DNA of 64,000 nucleotides from Rhodocyclales bacterium (GCA_016177805.1 JACOUN010000060.1:1-64000), one strand, 5' to 3'. Positions 36,075-45,286 are shown, numbered from the stretch's first letter. Program-made: numbers and translations. The notes: generated by a model not told the origin, from the sequence alone.

Positions 36075-36620
36075 ATGGCCGAAGCACTCCCCCGATCCGG
36101 TGACGCGCCGGATCCGCGTCCGCACGATCCGGTTGGCCGTTTTCTCTACGGCTGGTCGATGCTGTCCGCCATCGGCGGCAGCCTGACGCTGTTCGGTATC
36201 TGCGCCGTGTCGGTGTATAGCGTGGCCGGGCGCTGGATGTTCGACGAGCCGGTGCTGGGCGACGTGGAACTGGTGCAGATGGGCTGCGCGCTGGCGGTGG
36301 CGGCCTTTCTGCCGTGGGCGCAGATGAACAACGCGCATGTGATCGTCGACTTCTTCACCCATGCCGCCTCGCCACGCGTGCGCCGGGTGCTGGACCGCAT
36401 CGCGGCGGTGTTGCTGATGGTGTTGTCCTTCGTCATTTCGTGGCGCAGCTTTGCTGGCGCGTGGGAAGCGCATCAGACCGGCGAGACCACCATGCTGCTG
36501 GGCTGGCCGCTGTGGTGGTCGTACATCACGCTCGGTCCGGGTTTCTTCCTGCTGGGGCTGACGGCCGCCTACACCGCGTGGTGTGGCGTACTCCATCCGG
36601 AAGCCGGGAGCCAGGAATGA
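36075..36620 (+). CDS. TRAP transporter small permease (DctQ)
   Basis: The 181-residue membrane protein has four predicted membrane segments, with the DctQ-type FDEPVLGDVELVQMGCALAV and WAQMNNAHVIVDFF. It forms the TRAP permease with DctM. The start is ATG at 36075 with AAAGGT upstream; its stop overlaps the dctM start codon (ATGA). Confidence 0.9.
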   Translation: MAEALPRSGDAPDPRPHDPVGRFLYGWSMLSAIGGSLTLFGICAVSVYSVAGRWMFDEPVLGDVELVQMGCALAVAAFLPWAQMNNAHVIVDFFTHAASPRVRRVLDRIAAVLLMVLSFVISWRSFAGAWEAHQTGETTMLLGWPLWWSYITLGPGFFLLGLTAAYTAWCGVLHPEAGSQE

Positions 36621-37942
36621 GCAGCGTCGACATCGGTTTCGCCATCGGCGCCTTCACCTTGGTGCTGCTGGCGCTGCGCGTGCATATCGGCATGGCGATG
36701 CTGCTGGGCGGTTCGATCGGCTACACCCTGGTGTCGGGCTGGGACCCGCTGATGAGCTACTTCAAGCATCTGGCCTACGGCCGCTTCTCGGTATACGACC
36801 TGTCGGTGGTGCCGCTCTTCCTGCTGATGGGCAACGTCGCCTCCAAGGGCGGGTTGTCGCGGCGGCTGTTCGAGGCTACCAATGCCTTCCTCGGTCATTA
36901 CCCCGGCGGGGTGGCGATGAGCGCGATCGGCGCCTGTGCCGGTTTCGGCGCGATCTGCGGTTCGTCGCTGGCGACCGCCGCGACCATGGGGCAGGTGGCG
37001 CTGCCGGAGCTGCGCCGCTGCAATTACTCGCCGGCGCTGGCGACCGGCGCGCTGGCGGCCGGCGGCACCCTGGGCATATTGATTCCGCCGTCGGTGGTGC
37101 TGGTGATCTACGCCATCCTGGCCGAACAGAACGTCGCGGCGCTGTTCATGGCGGCGCTCATACCGGGCCTGATCGCGATGCTCGGCTACATGGTCGCGGT
37201 CAGCCTGTACGCGCGTTGCGTGCCGGGCAGCGGGCCGGCTTCGGCGCCCTTGCCGTGGCGCCAGCGCCTGCGCGCGGTGGGGCGGGTGTGGCCGATTCTG
37301 GCGGTGTTCATCACCGTCATCGGCGGCATCTACGGCGGCATCTTCACCCCCACCGAGGCGGCGGCGGTCGGTACCTTCGCCACCACCGGGCTGGCGGTCG
37401 CGTCGCGCGAGATGCGCTGGCGCGAATTCGTCGCGGCGGTGCTGGGCGCGGCCGAGGCGACCGCGATGATCTTCCTGATCCTGCTCGGCGCCGACGTGCT
37501 CAACGCCTTCCTGGCGCTGTCGCAGATGCCGGTGGCGATCGCCGAATGGGTGCTGAACAGCGGCTACCCGCCGCTGCTGGTGCTGTTCGCGATGATCGTG
37601 GTGTATCTGATACTCGGCTGCGTGATGGACAGCCTGTCGATGATATTGCTGACCATCCCGGTGTTCCTGCCCATCATCCTGGGACTGGATCTCTGGGGGC
37701 TGGGCTACACCGACAAGGCGATCTGGTTCGGCATCCTGGCGCTGATGGTGGTCGAGATCGGGCTCATCACCCCCCCGGTGGGGATGAACGTCTTCATCAT
37801 CAATTCGCTGGCCAAGGACATTCCGATGAAGGAGACCTTTCGCGGCGTGCTGCCCTTCCTCGCTTCCGACCTGTTGCGCATCGTGCTGCTGGCCTTTTTC
37901 CCCGGCATCGCGCTGTGGCTGGTGCACGCGCTGGGCGGCTGA
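36617..37942 (+). CDS. TRAP transporter large permease (DctM)
   Basis: The 441-residue protein with about 12 membrane segments carries DctM family motifs (LLMGNVASKGGLSRRLFE, GSSLATAATMGQVALPE, GGTLGILIPPS, TPTEAAAVG). It is the sodium-coupled transport subunit. It overlaps dctQ and is followed after 21 bp by the isomerase gene, so uptake and catabolism appear to share one operon. Confidence 0.95.
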   Translation: MSSVDIGFAIGAFTLVLLALRVHIGMAMLLGGSIGYTLVSGWDPLMSYFKHLAYGRFSVYDLSVVPLFLLMGNVASKGGLSRRLFEATNAFLGHYPGGVAMSAIGACAGFGAICGSSLATAATMGQVALPELRRCNYSPALATGALAAGGTLGILIPPSVVLVIYAILAEQNVAALFMAALIPGLIAMLGYMVAVSLYARCVPGSGPASAPLPWRQRLRAVGRVWPILAVFITVIGGIYGGIFTPTEAAAVGTFATTGLAVASREMRWREFVAAVLGAAEATAMIFLILLGADVLNAFLALSQMPVAIAEWVLNSGYPPLLVLFAMIVVYLILGCVMDSLSMILLTIPVFLPIILGLDLWGLGYTDKAIWFGILALMVVEIGLITPPVGMNVFIINSLAKDIPMKETFRGVLPFLASDLLRIVLLAFFPGIALWLVHALGG

Positions 37943-37963
37943 TTCAAGATTCCGGAGAACGAC

Positions 37964-38602
37964 ATGAAGCTCTATACCTACTACCGCTCGTCCGCCGCCT
38001 ATCGCGTGCGCATCGCACTCAACCTCAAGGGCTTGCCGTGGGAGGCGGTGCCGGTGCATCTGGCGCGCGGCGAGCAGCACCGCGATGACTACCGTGGCGT
38101 CAATCCGGCCGGGCTGGTGCCAGCGCTGGAAGTGGACGGCCATCTGCTGACGCAATCGCTGGCGATCATCGAGTATCTCGACGAAGTTCACCCGGAACCG
38201 TCGCTGCTGCCCGGCGACGCATTGGTACGCGCGCGCATCCGCGCCCTGGCGCAGAGCGTTGCGTGCGACATCCACCCGATCAACAACCTGCGCGTGCTGC
38301 AATACCTGACGGGCGAACTGGGGGTCAGCGATACGCGGAAGAATGCCTGGTACCGGCACTGGGTGGAGCTTGGCCTGGAAAGCATCGAGCGCATGCTCGC
38401 CGCCGCGCCCCAAACCGGCCGCTATTGCGTAGGCGACACTCCGACGCTGGCGGACGTGTGTCTGGTGCCGCAGGTGTACAACGCCCGCCGCTTCGATTGC
38501 CGCACCGACCACATCCCCAACGTGATGCGCATCGTCGCCCAATGCGAGATACTCGACGCCTTCCGCCGCGCCGCGCCGGGGGAGCAGGCCGACGCCGAAT
38601 AG
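37964..38602 (+). CDS. maiA: Zeta-class GST: maleylacetoacetate/maleylpyruvate isomerase
   Basis: The 212-residue protein starts MKLYTYYRSSAAYRVRIALN and has the GST layout, with NPAGLVPAL and LTQSLAIIEYLDE in the glutathione-binding domain. The usual zeta motif SSC is SSA here, so the active-site Cys is absent, as it is in some maleylpyruvate isomerases. It would turn the maleyl product of ring cleavage into the fumaryl form for the FAH protein, using glutathione. Which of the two substrates is used cannot be read from sequence. Confidence 0.88.
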   Translation: MKLYTYYRSSAAYRVRIALNLKGLPWEAVPVHLARGEQHRDDYRGVNPAGLVPALEVDGHLLTQSLAIIEYLDEVHPEPSLLPGDALVRARIRALAQSVACDIHPINNLRVLQYLTGELGVSDTRKNAWYRHWVELGLESIERMLAAAPQTGRYCVGDTPTLADVCLVPQVYNARRFDCRTDHIPNVMRIVAQCEILDAFRRAAPGEQADAE

Positions 38603-38712
38603 GCATGTGTGCCGGATGTCGAGCGTGGGTGCGCAAATATGTTTGTTATCCAACAATCACAGTGTCAATATACAGCAACGTAGCGCCCTGACTCAGCCCG
38701 CCGGACCCGTCC

Positions 38713-39906
38713 ATGACCGCACCCACCACCGCCATTGCCGTCCTGATCACCACGCTGGTGGCACTTGGGCCGCTGTCCACCGACTTCTACCTGCCCGCTC
38801 TGCCCGCGATCACGCAGGCGCTGGGCACCGACGTGGCGAGCACGCAGCTCACGCTGTCGGTGTTTCTCGCCGGCTTTGGTGTCGGGCAACTGGCCTACGG
38901 GCCGCTGTCGGACCGCTTCGGGCGGCGCCCGGTGTTGCTGGTCGGGCTGGTGATCTATGTGCTGGCCTCCATCGTATGCACCCTCGCCCCCGCCATCGAG
39001 GCGCTGATCGCGGCGCGCTTCCTGCAGGCGCTGGGGGCGTGCGCCGGGCCGGTGCTGGGGCGCGCGATAGTGCGGGACATCTACGGTCCGCACGATGCGG
39101 CGCGCATCCTGTCGTACATGGGCGCGGCGATGGCGCTGGCGCCGCTGATCGGGCCGGTGCTGGGCGGCACGCTGACGGTGGGGTTCGGCTGGCGCGCGAC
39201 CTTCGTGTTCCTGACGCTGTTCTCGCTGGCGCAGTCGGTGCTGGTGTGGCGCATGCTGGGCGAGACCAACGTCCACCGCGACCCCGGTGCCACGCGGCCG
39301 GGGCAGATCCTCGGCAACTTCAAGGCTTTGATCGGCGACCGCATGTACCGGGGGGTGCTGCTGTGCAACGCGTGCACCTACGCGGGCCTGTTTTCCTTCA
39401 TTTCCGGTTCGCCGTTCGTCTTCATCAACATCTTCGGTTTCTCGCCGCAGGCGATGGGGCTGGCGTTCGGCGTGATGGTGTCCGGCTACATCGTAGGCAC
39501 CACCATCTCGGGGCGCTTGTCGCGCCGCTTCGGCGCGCCGCGCCTGCTGTTCGCCGGGGCGGTGCTGGGCGCGCTGGCGGGGGTGACGATGCTGGTGCTG
39601 GCCCTGGCGGGTTGGGAGCACCCGGTGTCGGTGATGGGGCCGATGGTGTTCTTCTCGTGTTCGCTGGGGCTGGTGATGCCCAACGCGACCGCGATGGGAC
39701 TCGCGCCCTACCCCAAGATGGCCGGATCGGCGGCGTCGCTGATGGGTTTCGTGCAGATGAGCCTGTCGGCGCTGGTGGGCACGCTGGTCGGCCACGGCCT
39801 CGATGGCTCGGTGTTGCCGATGGTGCTGGGCATCGTCGCTGGCGGGATCGGCTGCCTGCTGTCCTACCTGCTGTGGGTCAGGCCGGGCGTTGCCGCCACG
39901 GCTTGA
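38713..39906 (+). CDS. Bcr/CflA-family MFS drug efflux transporter
   Basis: The 397-residue protein with 12 predicted membrane segments starts with LGPLSTDFYLPALPAI and has the MFS loop GPLSDRFGRRPVLL plus ARFLQALGACAGPVLGRAIVRD, the Bcr/CflA pattern. It exports drugs or metabolites by proton antiport. It may be an independent gene after the catabolic operon (110-bp gap). Confidence 0.92.
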   Translation: MTAPTTAIAVLITTLVALGPLSTDFYLPALPAITQALGTDVASTQLTLSVFLAGFGVGQLAYGPLSDRFGRRPVLLVGLVIYVLASIVCTLAPAIEALIAARFLQALGACAGPVLGRAIVRDIYGPHDAARILSYMGAAMALAPLIGPVLGGTLTVGFGWRATFVFLTLFSLAQSVLVWRMLGETNVHRDPGATRPGQILGNFKALIGDRMYRGVLLCNACTYAGLFSFISGSPFVFINIFGFSPQAMGLAFGVMVSGYIVGTTISGRLSRRFGAPRLLFAGAVLGALAGVTMLVLALAGWEHPVSVMGPMVFFSCSLGLVMPNATAMGLAPYPKMAGSAASLMGFVQMSLSALVGTLVGHGLDGSVLPMVLGIVAGGIGCLLSYLLWVRPGVAATA

Positions 39907-40107
39907 GAGCTTGTGCGGCGTTGCTTACTCGCTCTGCCCACGGCCGGGTTTGCACACCCGGCCGGCTACGGCGGCGCGATGCGGTGCATCGCGAAACCCC
40001 GCCTGCGCCCTCGCCTATCCATTTGATATGTCTCGTCGTTCGCTCGCTCAGTTGCCAAATGAGGCCTTGCACTCGGCCCTGCTCGCTACGATTCCTTCAC
40101 AAGCTCT
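39906..40107. repeat. 202-bp intergenic element with 10-bp terminal inverted repeats
   Basis: AGAGCTTGTG (39906-39915) and CACAAGCTCT (40098-40107) are perfect inverted repeats that bracket the whole gap between the convergent MFS and DUF1840 genes. Inside is a 9-bp perfect hairpin CGGCCGGGT-TTGCAC-ACCCGGCCG (39941-39964), which could act as a bidirectional terminator. It has no coding capacity. Confidence 0.45.
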
Positions 40108-40112
40108 GACGG

Positions 40113-40457
40113 CTACACCCCCCACACCACCGGCACGCCTTCGCGCTGGGCGGTTTGCAGCATGTCCAGCAGCGGCCAGGCGCGTTGCGCCAGACCGACC
40201 GGCGCGGCCATGCCGCGCTGCTCGGGGTCGGCCTCGACATCGGCTTGGGCTTCGGCCTCACGCGCTGCCTGCTGTTGCGCCTTGTCTTCGGCGATGGCGG
40301 CCTGCAACCGGGCGATCGCGCCGGGCAGTTGGTCCACCGTGACGATGCCCTTGGCGTGCGAGCTGGCGTCCTTGCCCAGCAGTTCGATGAGGCGTTGGGC
40401 CGGTTCGCCGAACATGATCACGTCGGCGCTGGCCTTGGATTTGAAAGTGATCAACAT
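40113..40457 (-). CDS. DUF1840 family protein
   Basis: The 114-residue protein begins MLITFKSKASADVIMFGEPA and ends RAWPLLDMLQTAQREGVPVV. This is the DUF1840 family, conserved in betaproteobacteria with unknown function. A central Ala/Gln/Glu-rich helix (about 55-80) looks like a coiled coil. It begins 4 bp after the hpt stop codon, so it is probably co-transcribed with hpt. Confidence 0.88.
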   Translation of the reverse strand: MLITFKSKASADVIMFGEPAQRLIELLGKDASSHAKGIVTVDQLPGAIARLQAAIAEDKAQQQAAREAEAQADVEADPEQRGMAAPVGLAQRAWPLLDMLQTAQREGVPVVWGV

Positions 40458-40461
40458 GATC

Positions 40462-41019
40462 CTACAGGCCCTTGACCGCGTAGATGCCCGGCGCGTTGCG
40501 CCAGTAGCCCTTGTAGTCCATGCCACAGCCGAACAGGAAGCGGTCTTCGAGCTCCAGCCCGGTGAAGTCGGCACGCATGCCTGGATAGGCCTTGCGCTCG
40601 TGTTGCTTGTGCACCAGCACCGCCGAATAGACCTTGGCCGCGCCGGCCCGCTCCAGGTATTCGATGACGGCGTGCAGGGTATGGCCTTCGTCGAGGATGT
40701 CGTCAAGCACCAGGACCGTGCGCCCGCGCGGGTCGCCGGTCGGGCGTACCTGCCAGTCGAGGCTGGTGCCGCGTTCGGCATGGCCGTAGCGGGTCGCGTG
40801 CAGGTAGGCGAGTTCCAGCGGGAAGGGCAGGCGCGGCAGCATCCGCCCGGCGAATATCAGACCGCCGTGCATCACCGTGTACACCAGCGGGTTGGCGTTG
40901 CCCAGGGTACGCGTGATGTCAGCGGCCATGCGGTCGAGGGCCGCGTTGACCTGTGCCGCGTCGGCCAGGCAATCGGCTTCTTCACGCGCGCGGATGATGG
41001 TTGCGAGGTCGACGGTCAT
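40462..41019 (-). CDS. hpt: Hypoxanthine-guanine phosphoribosyltransferase
   Basis: The 185-residue protein has the PRPP-binding motif VLVLDDILDEGHTL (102-115) and the C-terminal region FLFGCGMDYKGYWRN typical of HPRTs. It salvages hypoxanthine and guanine to IMP and GMP in the cytoplasm. It is in an operon with the DUF1840 gene and divergent from the GGDEF-EAL gene. Confidence 0.93.
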   Translation of the reverse strand: MTVDLATIIRAREEADCLADAAQVNAALDRMAADITRTLGNANPLVYTVMHGGLIFAGRMLPRLPFPLELAYLHATRYGHAERGTSLDWQVRPTGDPRGRTVLVLDDILDEGHTLHAVIEYLERAGAAKVYSAVLVHKQHERKAYPGMRADFTGLELEDRFLFGCGMDYKGYWRNAPGIYAVKGL

Positions 41020-41164
41020 ACAGCGCTCCGGGCATGGTCTGGGTCAGCGACTATTCTAGCCCGGATATTCTGCCTGCTTGCACGCCGGGGTGGGATCGGG
41101 GATGGTGTACGTTCTCGTGCACCGTGATGCACAGGACGCTTGCGCAACGGAACGGTATCCGGCA

Positions 41165-43933
41165 ATGAACCTCAAGACCAAATCGTCGCTCGCCGTGGCT
41201 GCGCTGATGTTGCTGGTGTTCGGCAGCGGGTTGCTGATCCAGGATTTCCTGATCCAGGGGTCGCTGAAGAAGCCGATCGCCGATCAGCAGTTCATGCTCG
41301 TATCGCGCGTTGCCGGCGAGATCGACCGACGCTTGGCGATCAACCTCGATGCGTTGCGTCGCATAGCCGCCGGTATCGGTCCTGAACTGTTGCGTGACCC
41401 AGCGCGTTTGCAGACCTACATCGAGGACAAGCACGGTGTCCGGGCGATGTTCGATGCGCTGATCGTGGTATCGCCGCGGTTGCGCGTGCTGGCTGACGCG
41501 CCGCGCGTGCCGGGACGGGTGGGCACCGATGTTTCCAGTCTCGCGCATCTGCAACGCCTGCGGGCAACCGGCGCGCCGGTGGTGTCGGAACCCTTCACGG
41601 GCAAGGTGACCGGGCGCCCGACGATCGCGCTGTCGGTGCCGGTGCACGACGCCGAAGGTCGGCTGGTTGTGGTGCTATCCGGCACGCTCGATCTGCTGGC
41701 GCCGAATTTCCTCGGTTCGTTGACCGAACGCTGGGCGGGTGACCGGGGACATTTCGTGCTCACCACCCGCGACCGCTACACCATTGTCGACGCTGACAGC
41801 GCGAAGGTCCTGGGGGTGCTGGCGGTGCCCGGCGCCAATCCGGTGTACGACCGCGCGCTGGGCGGCTGGGAAGGCACGGATGCGGGTAACGCGGGCGATG
41901 GGGTGCTGTCGCTGATGAGTTTTGTCGCGCTCAAGAGTACCGGCTGGATCGTTGGGGCGGTGTTGCCGGTGGAGGTCGCGTTCGCGCCCATCCGCCAGTC
42001 GCGACGTACCGGCATCGCGCTGCTGCTGCTTGCCTCGGCACTGGTGGCGTGGCTGGTGTGGCTGGCGATCAATGGGGTGTTGCGCCCCATGCTGGCACTG
42101 CGCGATAACGCTCGCCGGCTGCGCGCGGACCCCTCGCTGGCGGCGCACCTGCACGCGGGTGACGATGAAGTCGGCGAGATCGCGCGCGATCTGTACCGCC
42201 TGGTCGATGAACTCGCGCGCTCGCGCCGCGACAGCGACAATCACGCCAAGGAGCTGCAGTCGGTGCTTGATGCGAGTCCGGTGGCCATCATCCGTGTACG
42301 CGGCCGTCACTTCATGAGTGTCAATCCGGCGTTCGAGCGTCTGGTGGGCTACAAGGCCAAGGAGGTGGTGGGCAAGTTGGCGGATCTGGTCTACCTGAGT
42401 CCCGAGGCATTCGCCGCGACGGGCGAGAAACTGTATTCAGGCATGGTCGGCGATGCGGTGGTGAAACTGGAAGAGGCGTTTCGCAATAGCGCGGGTGAAA
42501 CGTTCTGGACCAACATCTACGCCCGCCTGATCGATCCGGACGACCCGGACAAGGGGGCGGTGGTGATCGTCGAGGATATCTCCGAACGGCGCGCCGCCGA
42601 GGCGGCTCGGGTGCGAAGCGAAGAGCACATGCGCTATCAGGCCGAGCATGATGCCTTGACCCTGTTGCCCAACCGGGTGCTGTTCAACGACCGGGTGAAT
42701 CAGGCGATACTCGCGGCACAGCGCGGGAGGCGCCAACTGGCGCTGATGTTTTTCGACCTGGACCGGTTCAAGAACATCAACGACACGCTCGGCCATGACG
42801 TTGGCGACCAGTTGCTGCAGATGGTCGCCGAGCGGGTCAGATCGTGCGTGCGTTCGAGCGATACGCTCAGTCGGCCGGGGGGCGACGAGTTCATGCTGTT
42901 GCTGCCGGAGATCGTCGATCCGGGCGACGCGGCGCAGGTGGCGAACAAGGTGCTGGAGACGCTCGCCCGTCCGTACTCGATCGCCGGGCACCAGTTGATG
43001 CTCACCGCCAGCATAGGCATCAGCATCTATCCGGACGACGGTGAAGACGGCCTCACGCTGATCCGCAACGCGGATCTGGCGATGTATGCGAGCAAGGACA
43101 GCGGGCGCAATACGAGCCAGTATTTTCGCGCTGAAATGAACGAGCGCGCGCGAGAGCGGATGTCGCTGGAACATGCCTTGCGCCGCGCGCTCGATCAGGG
43201 CGAACTGCTGCTGCATTACCAGCCGCAGTTCGATATTGCGACACGGCGCATCATAGGGATGGAAGCGCTGGTGCGCTGGCGTGACCCGGCGACCGGCCAG
43301 TTGGTGCCGCCTGGGCGCTTCATTCCGGTTGCCGAGGATACCGGGCTTATCCTGCCGCTGGGTACGTGGGTGCTGGGTGAGGCGTGCCGGCAGAACGGCG
43401 CGTGGCAGGCGGCGGGTTTGCCGCGGGTGCCGGTCGCGGTCAATATCTCGGCGCTGCAGTTTCGCCAGACGGTTTTCGTTGCAGCGGTCGAAGATGCGTT
43501 GCGGCTGAGCGGGCTGGACGCGCGATGGCTGGAGCTGGAACTGACCGAGAGCGTGACGATGCACGCGATCGAACGCAACATCGAGATACTCGGGGTGTTA
43601 CGCGCTCAGGGGGTCAAGGTGTCGATCGACGACTTCGGCACTGGCCATTCGTCGCTGTCCTACCTGAAGCGGCTACCCATCGACACGTTGAAGATCGATC
43701 AAGCCTTCGTGCGCGATATCGTGACCGACGAGGATGACGCGGAAATCGTCGCCGCGATCATAGGTCTGGCGCACAACCTCGGACTGGACGTCATCGCCGA
43801 GGGGGTCGAGACCGAGGCGCAACTGGAATGCCTGCAGCGGCGCGGTTGCGGGAAGGCCCAGGGTTATTTCTTTGCACGGCCGCTTCCCGCCGACGAACTC
43901 GAACAATTCTGGTGCGCTACCGTCGAGGCGTGA
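41165..43933 (+). CDS. Sensor-HAMP-PAS-GGDEF-EAL protein (cyclic di-GMP turnover)
   Basis: The 922-residue protein has two membrane segments bracketing a periplasmic dCACHE-like sensor (about 35-280), then HAMP, PAS, GGDEF and EAL domains. GGDEF is intact (572-576, with Pro before it) and an I-site RSSD precedes it. EAL is intact (700-702), with DDFGTGHSSL and EGVET motifs. It could make or degrade cyclic di-GMP, most likely as a phosphodiesterase regulated by the GGDEF domain. The ATG at 41165 places the first membrane segment at residues 9-28. Confidence 0.92.
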   Translation: MNLKTKSSLAVAALMLLVFGSGLLIQDFLIQGSLKKPIADQQFMLVSRVAGEIDRRLAINLDALRRIAAGIGPELLRDPARLQTYIEDKHGVRAMFDALIVVSPRLRVLADAPRVPGRVGTDVSSLAHLQRLRATGAPVVSEPFTGKVTGRPTIALSVPVHDAEGRLVVVLSGTLDLLAPNFLGSLTERWAGDRGHFVLTTRDRYTIVDADSAKVLGVLAVPGANPVYDRALGGWEGTDAGNAGDGVLSLMSFVALKSTGWIVGAVLPVEVAFAPIRQSRRTGIALLLLASALVAWLVWLAINGVLRPMLALRDNARRLRADPSLAAHLHAGDDEVGEIARDLYRLVDELARSRRDSDNHAKELQSVLDASPVAIIRVRGRHFMSVNPAFERLVGYKAKEVVGKLADLVYLSPEAFAATGEKLYSGMVGDAVVKLEEAFRNSAGETFWTNIYARLIDPDDPDKGAVVIVEDISERRAAEAARVRSEEHMRYQAEHDALTLLPNRVLFNDRVNQAILAAQRGRRQLALMFFDLDRFKNINDTLGHDVGDQLLQMVAERVRSCVRSSDTLSRPGGDEFMLLLPEIVDPGDAAQVANKVLETLARPYSIAGHQLMLTASIGISIYPDDGEDGLTLIRNADLAMYASKDSGRNTSQYFRAEMNERARERMSLEHALRRALDQGELLLHYQPQFDIATRRIIGMEALVRWRDPATGQLVPPGRFIPVAEDTGLILPLGTWVLGEACRQNGAWQAAGLPRVPVAVNISALQFRQTVFVAAVEDALRLSGLDARWLELELTESVTMHAIERNIEILGVLRAQGVKVSIDDFGTGHSSLSYLKRLPIDTLKIDQAFVRDIVTDEDDAEIVAAIIGLAHNLGLDVIAEGVETEAQLECLQRRGCGKAQGYFFARPLPADELEQFWCATVEA

Positions 43934-43972
43934 TGCGCGCGGTGAGTGTTGGGTAAGGGCGCTGCCGTGCCT

Positions 43973-44374
43973 TCAGGCGGTGCCCGAGCCGGAACCCGAG
44001 CCCGAGCCGGAATTCGGACCGGAACCCGAACTGGGTCCCGAGTTCTGGCCGGACCCCGAATTCGGGTTGCCCTTGGATGCCTTCCTCGGCGCGCGCTTGA
44101 AAGGCTTGCGCCCGCCTGGACTGCCACCTCCCGGACCGCCGCCTCCCCCAGCCGGGTTGCCACTGCCACCCGAACGCCCTCTGCCGCCGCCCGAGGGCGG
44201 GTTGTGCGGATTGCGCCTGATGTTGGGGTCCGGCGCGCCTTCACGGTTGCCGGGGGCGAGCGAGATCTCCAGCTCGTTCAGTTCGTCCCATTCTTCGTCC
44301 GAGCGCTGGCTGTCGGGTATTGCGAGCAGTTCCTGCAAACGGCGGCGGGGTGAGGTGGGTTGCGGATCGTTCAT
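43973..44374 (-). CDS. Small protein with a Gly/Ser/Asn/Pro-rich low-complexity tail
   Basis: The 133-residue protein has a charged helical N-terminus (RRRLQELLAIPDSQ, then EEWDELNELEISLA) and a C-terminal half made of Gly, Ser, Asn, Pro and some Arg/Lys (GGGRGRSGGSGNPAGGGGG, later SGSGPNSGSG). The tail is encoded by short tandem DNA repeats around 43980-44065. No known domain. The opposite strand reads Pro-Glu repeats but lacks a convincing start. Function unknown. Confidence 0.6.
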   Translation of the reverse strand: MNDPQPTSPRRRLQELLAIPDSQRSDEEWDELNELEISLAPGNREGAPDPNIRRNPHNPPSGGGRGRSGGSGNPAGGGGGPGGGSPGGRKPFKRAPRKASKGNPNSGSGQNSGPSSGSGPNSGSGSGSGSGTA

Positions 44375-44449
44375 GGTGACATTATTCCATCGTTCGGGCT
44401 GCACGGAGGGAGATCTTGCACGGTTGGAGAGATGTCGGGCGGCAATTGC

Positions 44450-44767
44450 TCAGGCTGCGGCGGACAGGCGGCGCGTGATCCGCTCGGCGATCGAACCTCG
44501 CGGCGCGAAATCACAGGCCCCTGCGGCCTGGGCGGCGTCAAACACGTCCGCATCGAACTGTGCGTCGAAGGCCACGATGTCGGCTTCGGGGTGCAGTGCG
44601 CGCAGGCGCGTGATCTGATCCAGCGCGTCGCGCACGGCCAGGTCCACGACGATGAGGTCGGGGGTGTCGGCCTCGGTCTTCTTCAGCATGATGGCGCCGT
44701 CCGATTTCCATTTGGCTTCGAGTTTGAAGCGTATCGTCAGATCGTTGCACCAGAGCAGGATCTTCAT
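44450..44767 (-). CDS. Degenerate receiver-like protein
   Basis: The 105-residue protein looks like a short response-regulator receiver fold: a hydrophobic strand MKILLWCND, then LIVVDLAVRDALDQI with Asp where phosphorylation could occur, then IVAFDAQFD. The conserved acidic pair near the N-terminus and the K after the last strand are not clear, so it may not be phosphorylated. No output domain. It is encoded close to the low-complexity protein on the same strand. Confidence 0.6.
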   Translation of the reverse strand: MKILLWCNDLTIRFKLEAKWKSDGAIMLKKTEADTPDLIVVDLAVRDALDQITRLRALHPEADIVAFDAQFDADVFDAAQAAGACDFAPRGSIAERITRRLSAAA

Positions 44768-44863
44768 GCGGGTTCTCCTTGTTGTCGCGGTTGCCGGACC
44801 CTGCGGTGCGATCCATGCGAACCGCGCCGCACGTCCGGCAGTCTCCCGGCGGCGGTGGAACGG

Positions 44864-45286
44864 TCAGGTATAGACGTGATACAGCAGCGCATACACGACG
44901 ATGCCGGATACCGAAGCGTACATCCACAGCGGCAATGTCCAGCGCGCGATCGCGCGGTGCTTCACGTTGCCGGACAGGCCACGCCATGCGGTGACCAGGA
45001 TCATCGGTGTGACCAGTGCCGCGGCGGTCACGTGACTGATCAGGAACGCATAATACGCCGGCCGGACCAGCCCTTCACCCCGAAACACGAAGATCGGGGC
45101 GGAGAAATGGTAGACCAGGTACGACACAAGAAAAACCGCTGAAACGCAAATCGCGCCCATCATCGCGCCCCGGTGGGCGCCAATGCGCCGGGCGCGGATG
45201 AACCGCAGGGCGAGCAGCAACAGCACGACGGTCGTGGCATTGAGCACTGCGTTCAGGTGCGGCAGGGTGTTGGCAGGGTCGGTCAT
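44864..45286 (-). CDS. DUF420 membrane protein
   Basis: The 140-residue protein has four predicted membrane segments and the DUF420 pattern (LPHLNAVLNATTVVLLLLA, LVYHFSAPIFVF, YYAFLISHVTAAALVTPMIL). The conserved histidines (H10, H60, H87) are in the membrane parts. DUF420 proteins are linked to heme-copper oxidase assembly (CtaM-like), which is the likely role. The start at 45286 was preferred over a longer frame that reaches into the Dps promoter region. Confidence 0.85.
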   Translation of the reverse strand: MTDPANTLPHLNAVLNATTVVLLLLALRFIRARRIGAHRGAMMGAICVSAVFLVSYLVYHFSAPIFVFRGEGLVRPAYYAFLISHVTAAALVTPMILVTAWRGLSGNVKHRAIARWTLPLWMYASVSGIVVYALLYHVYT

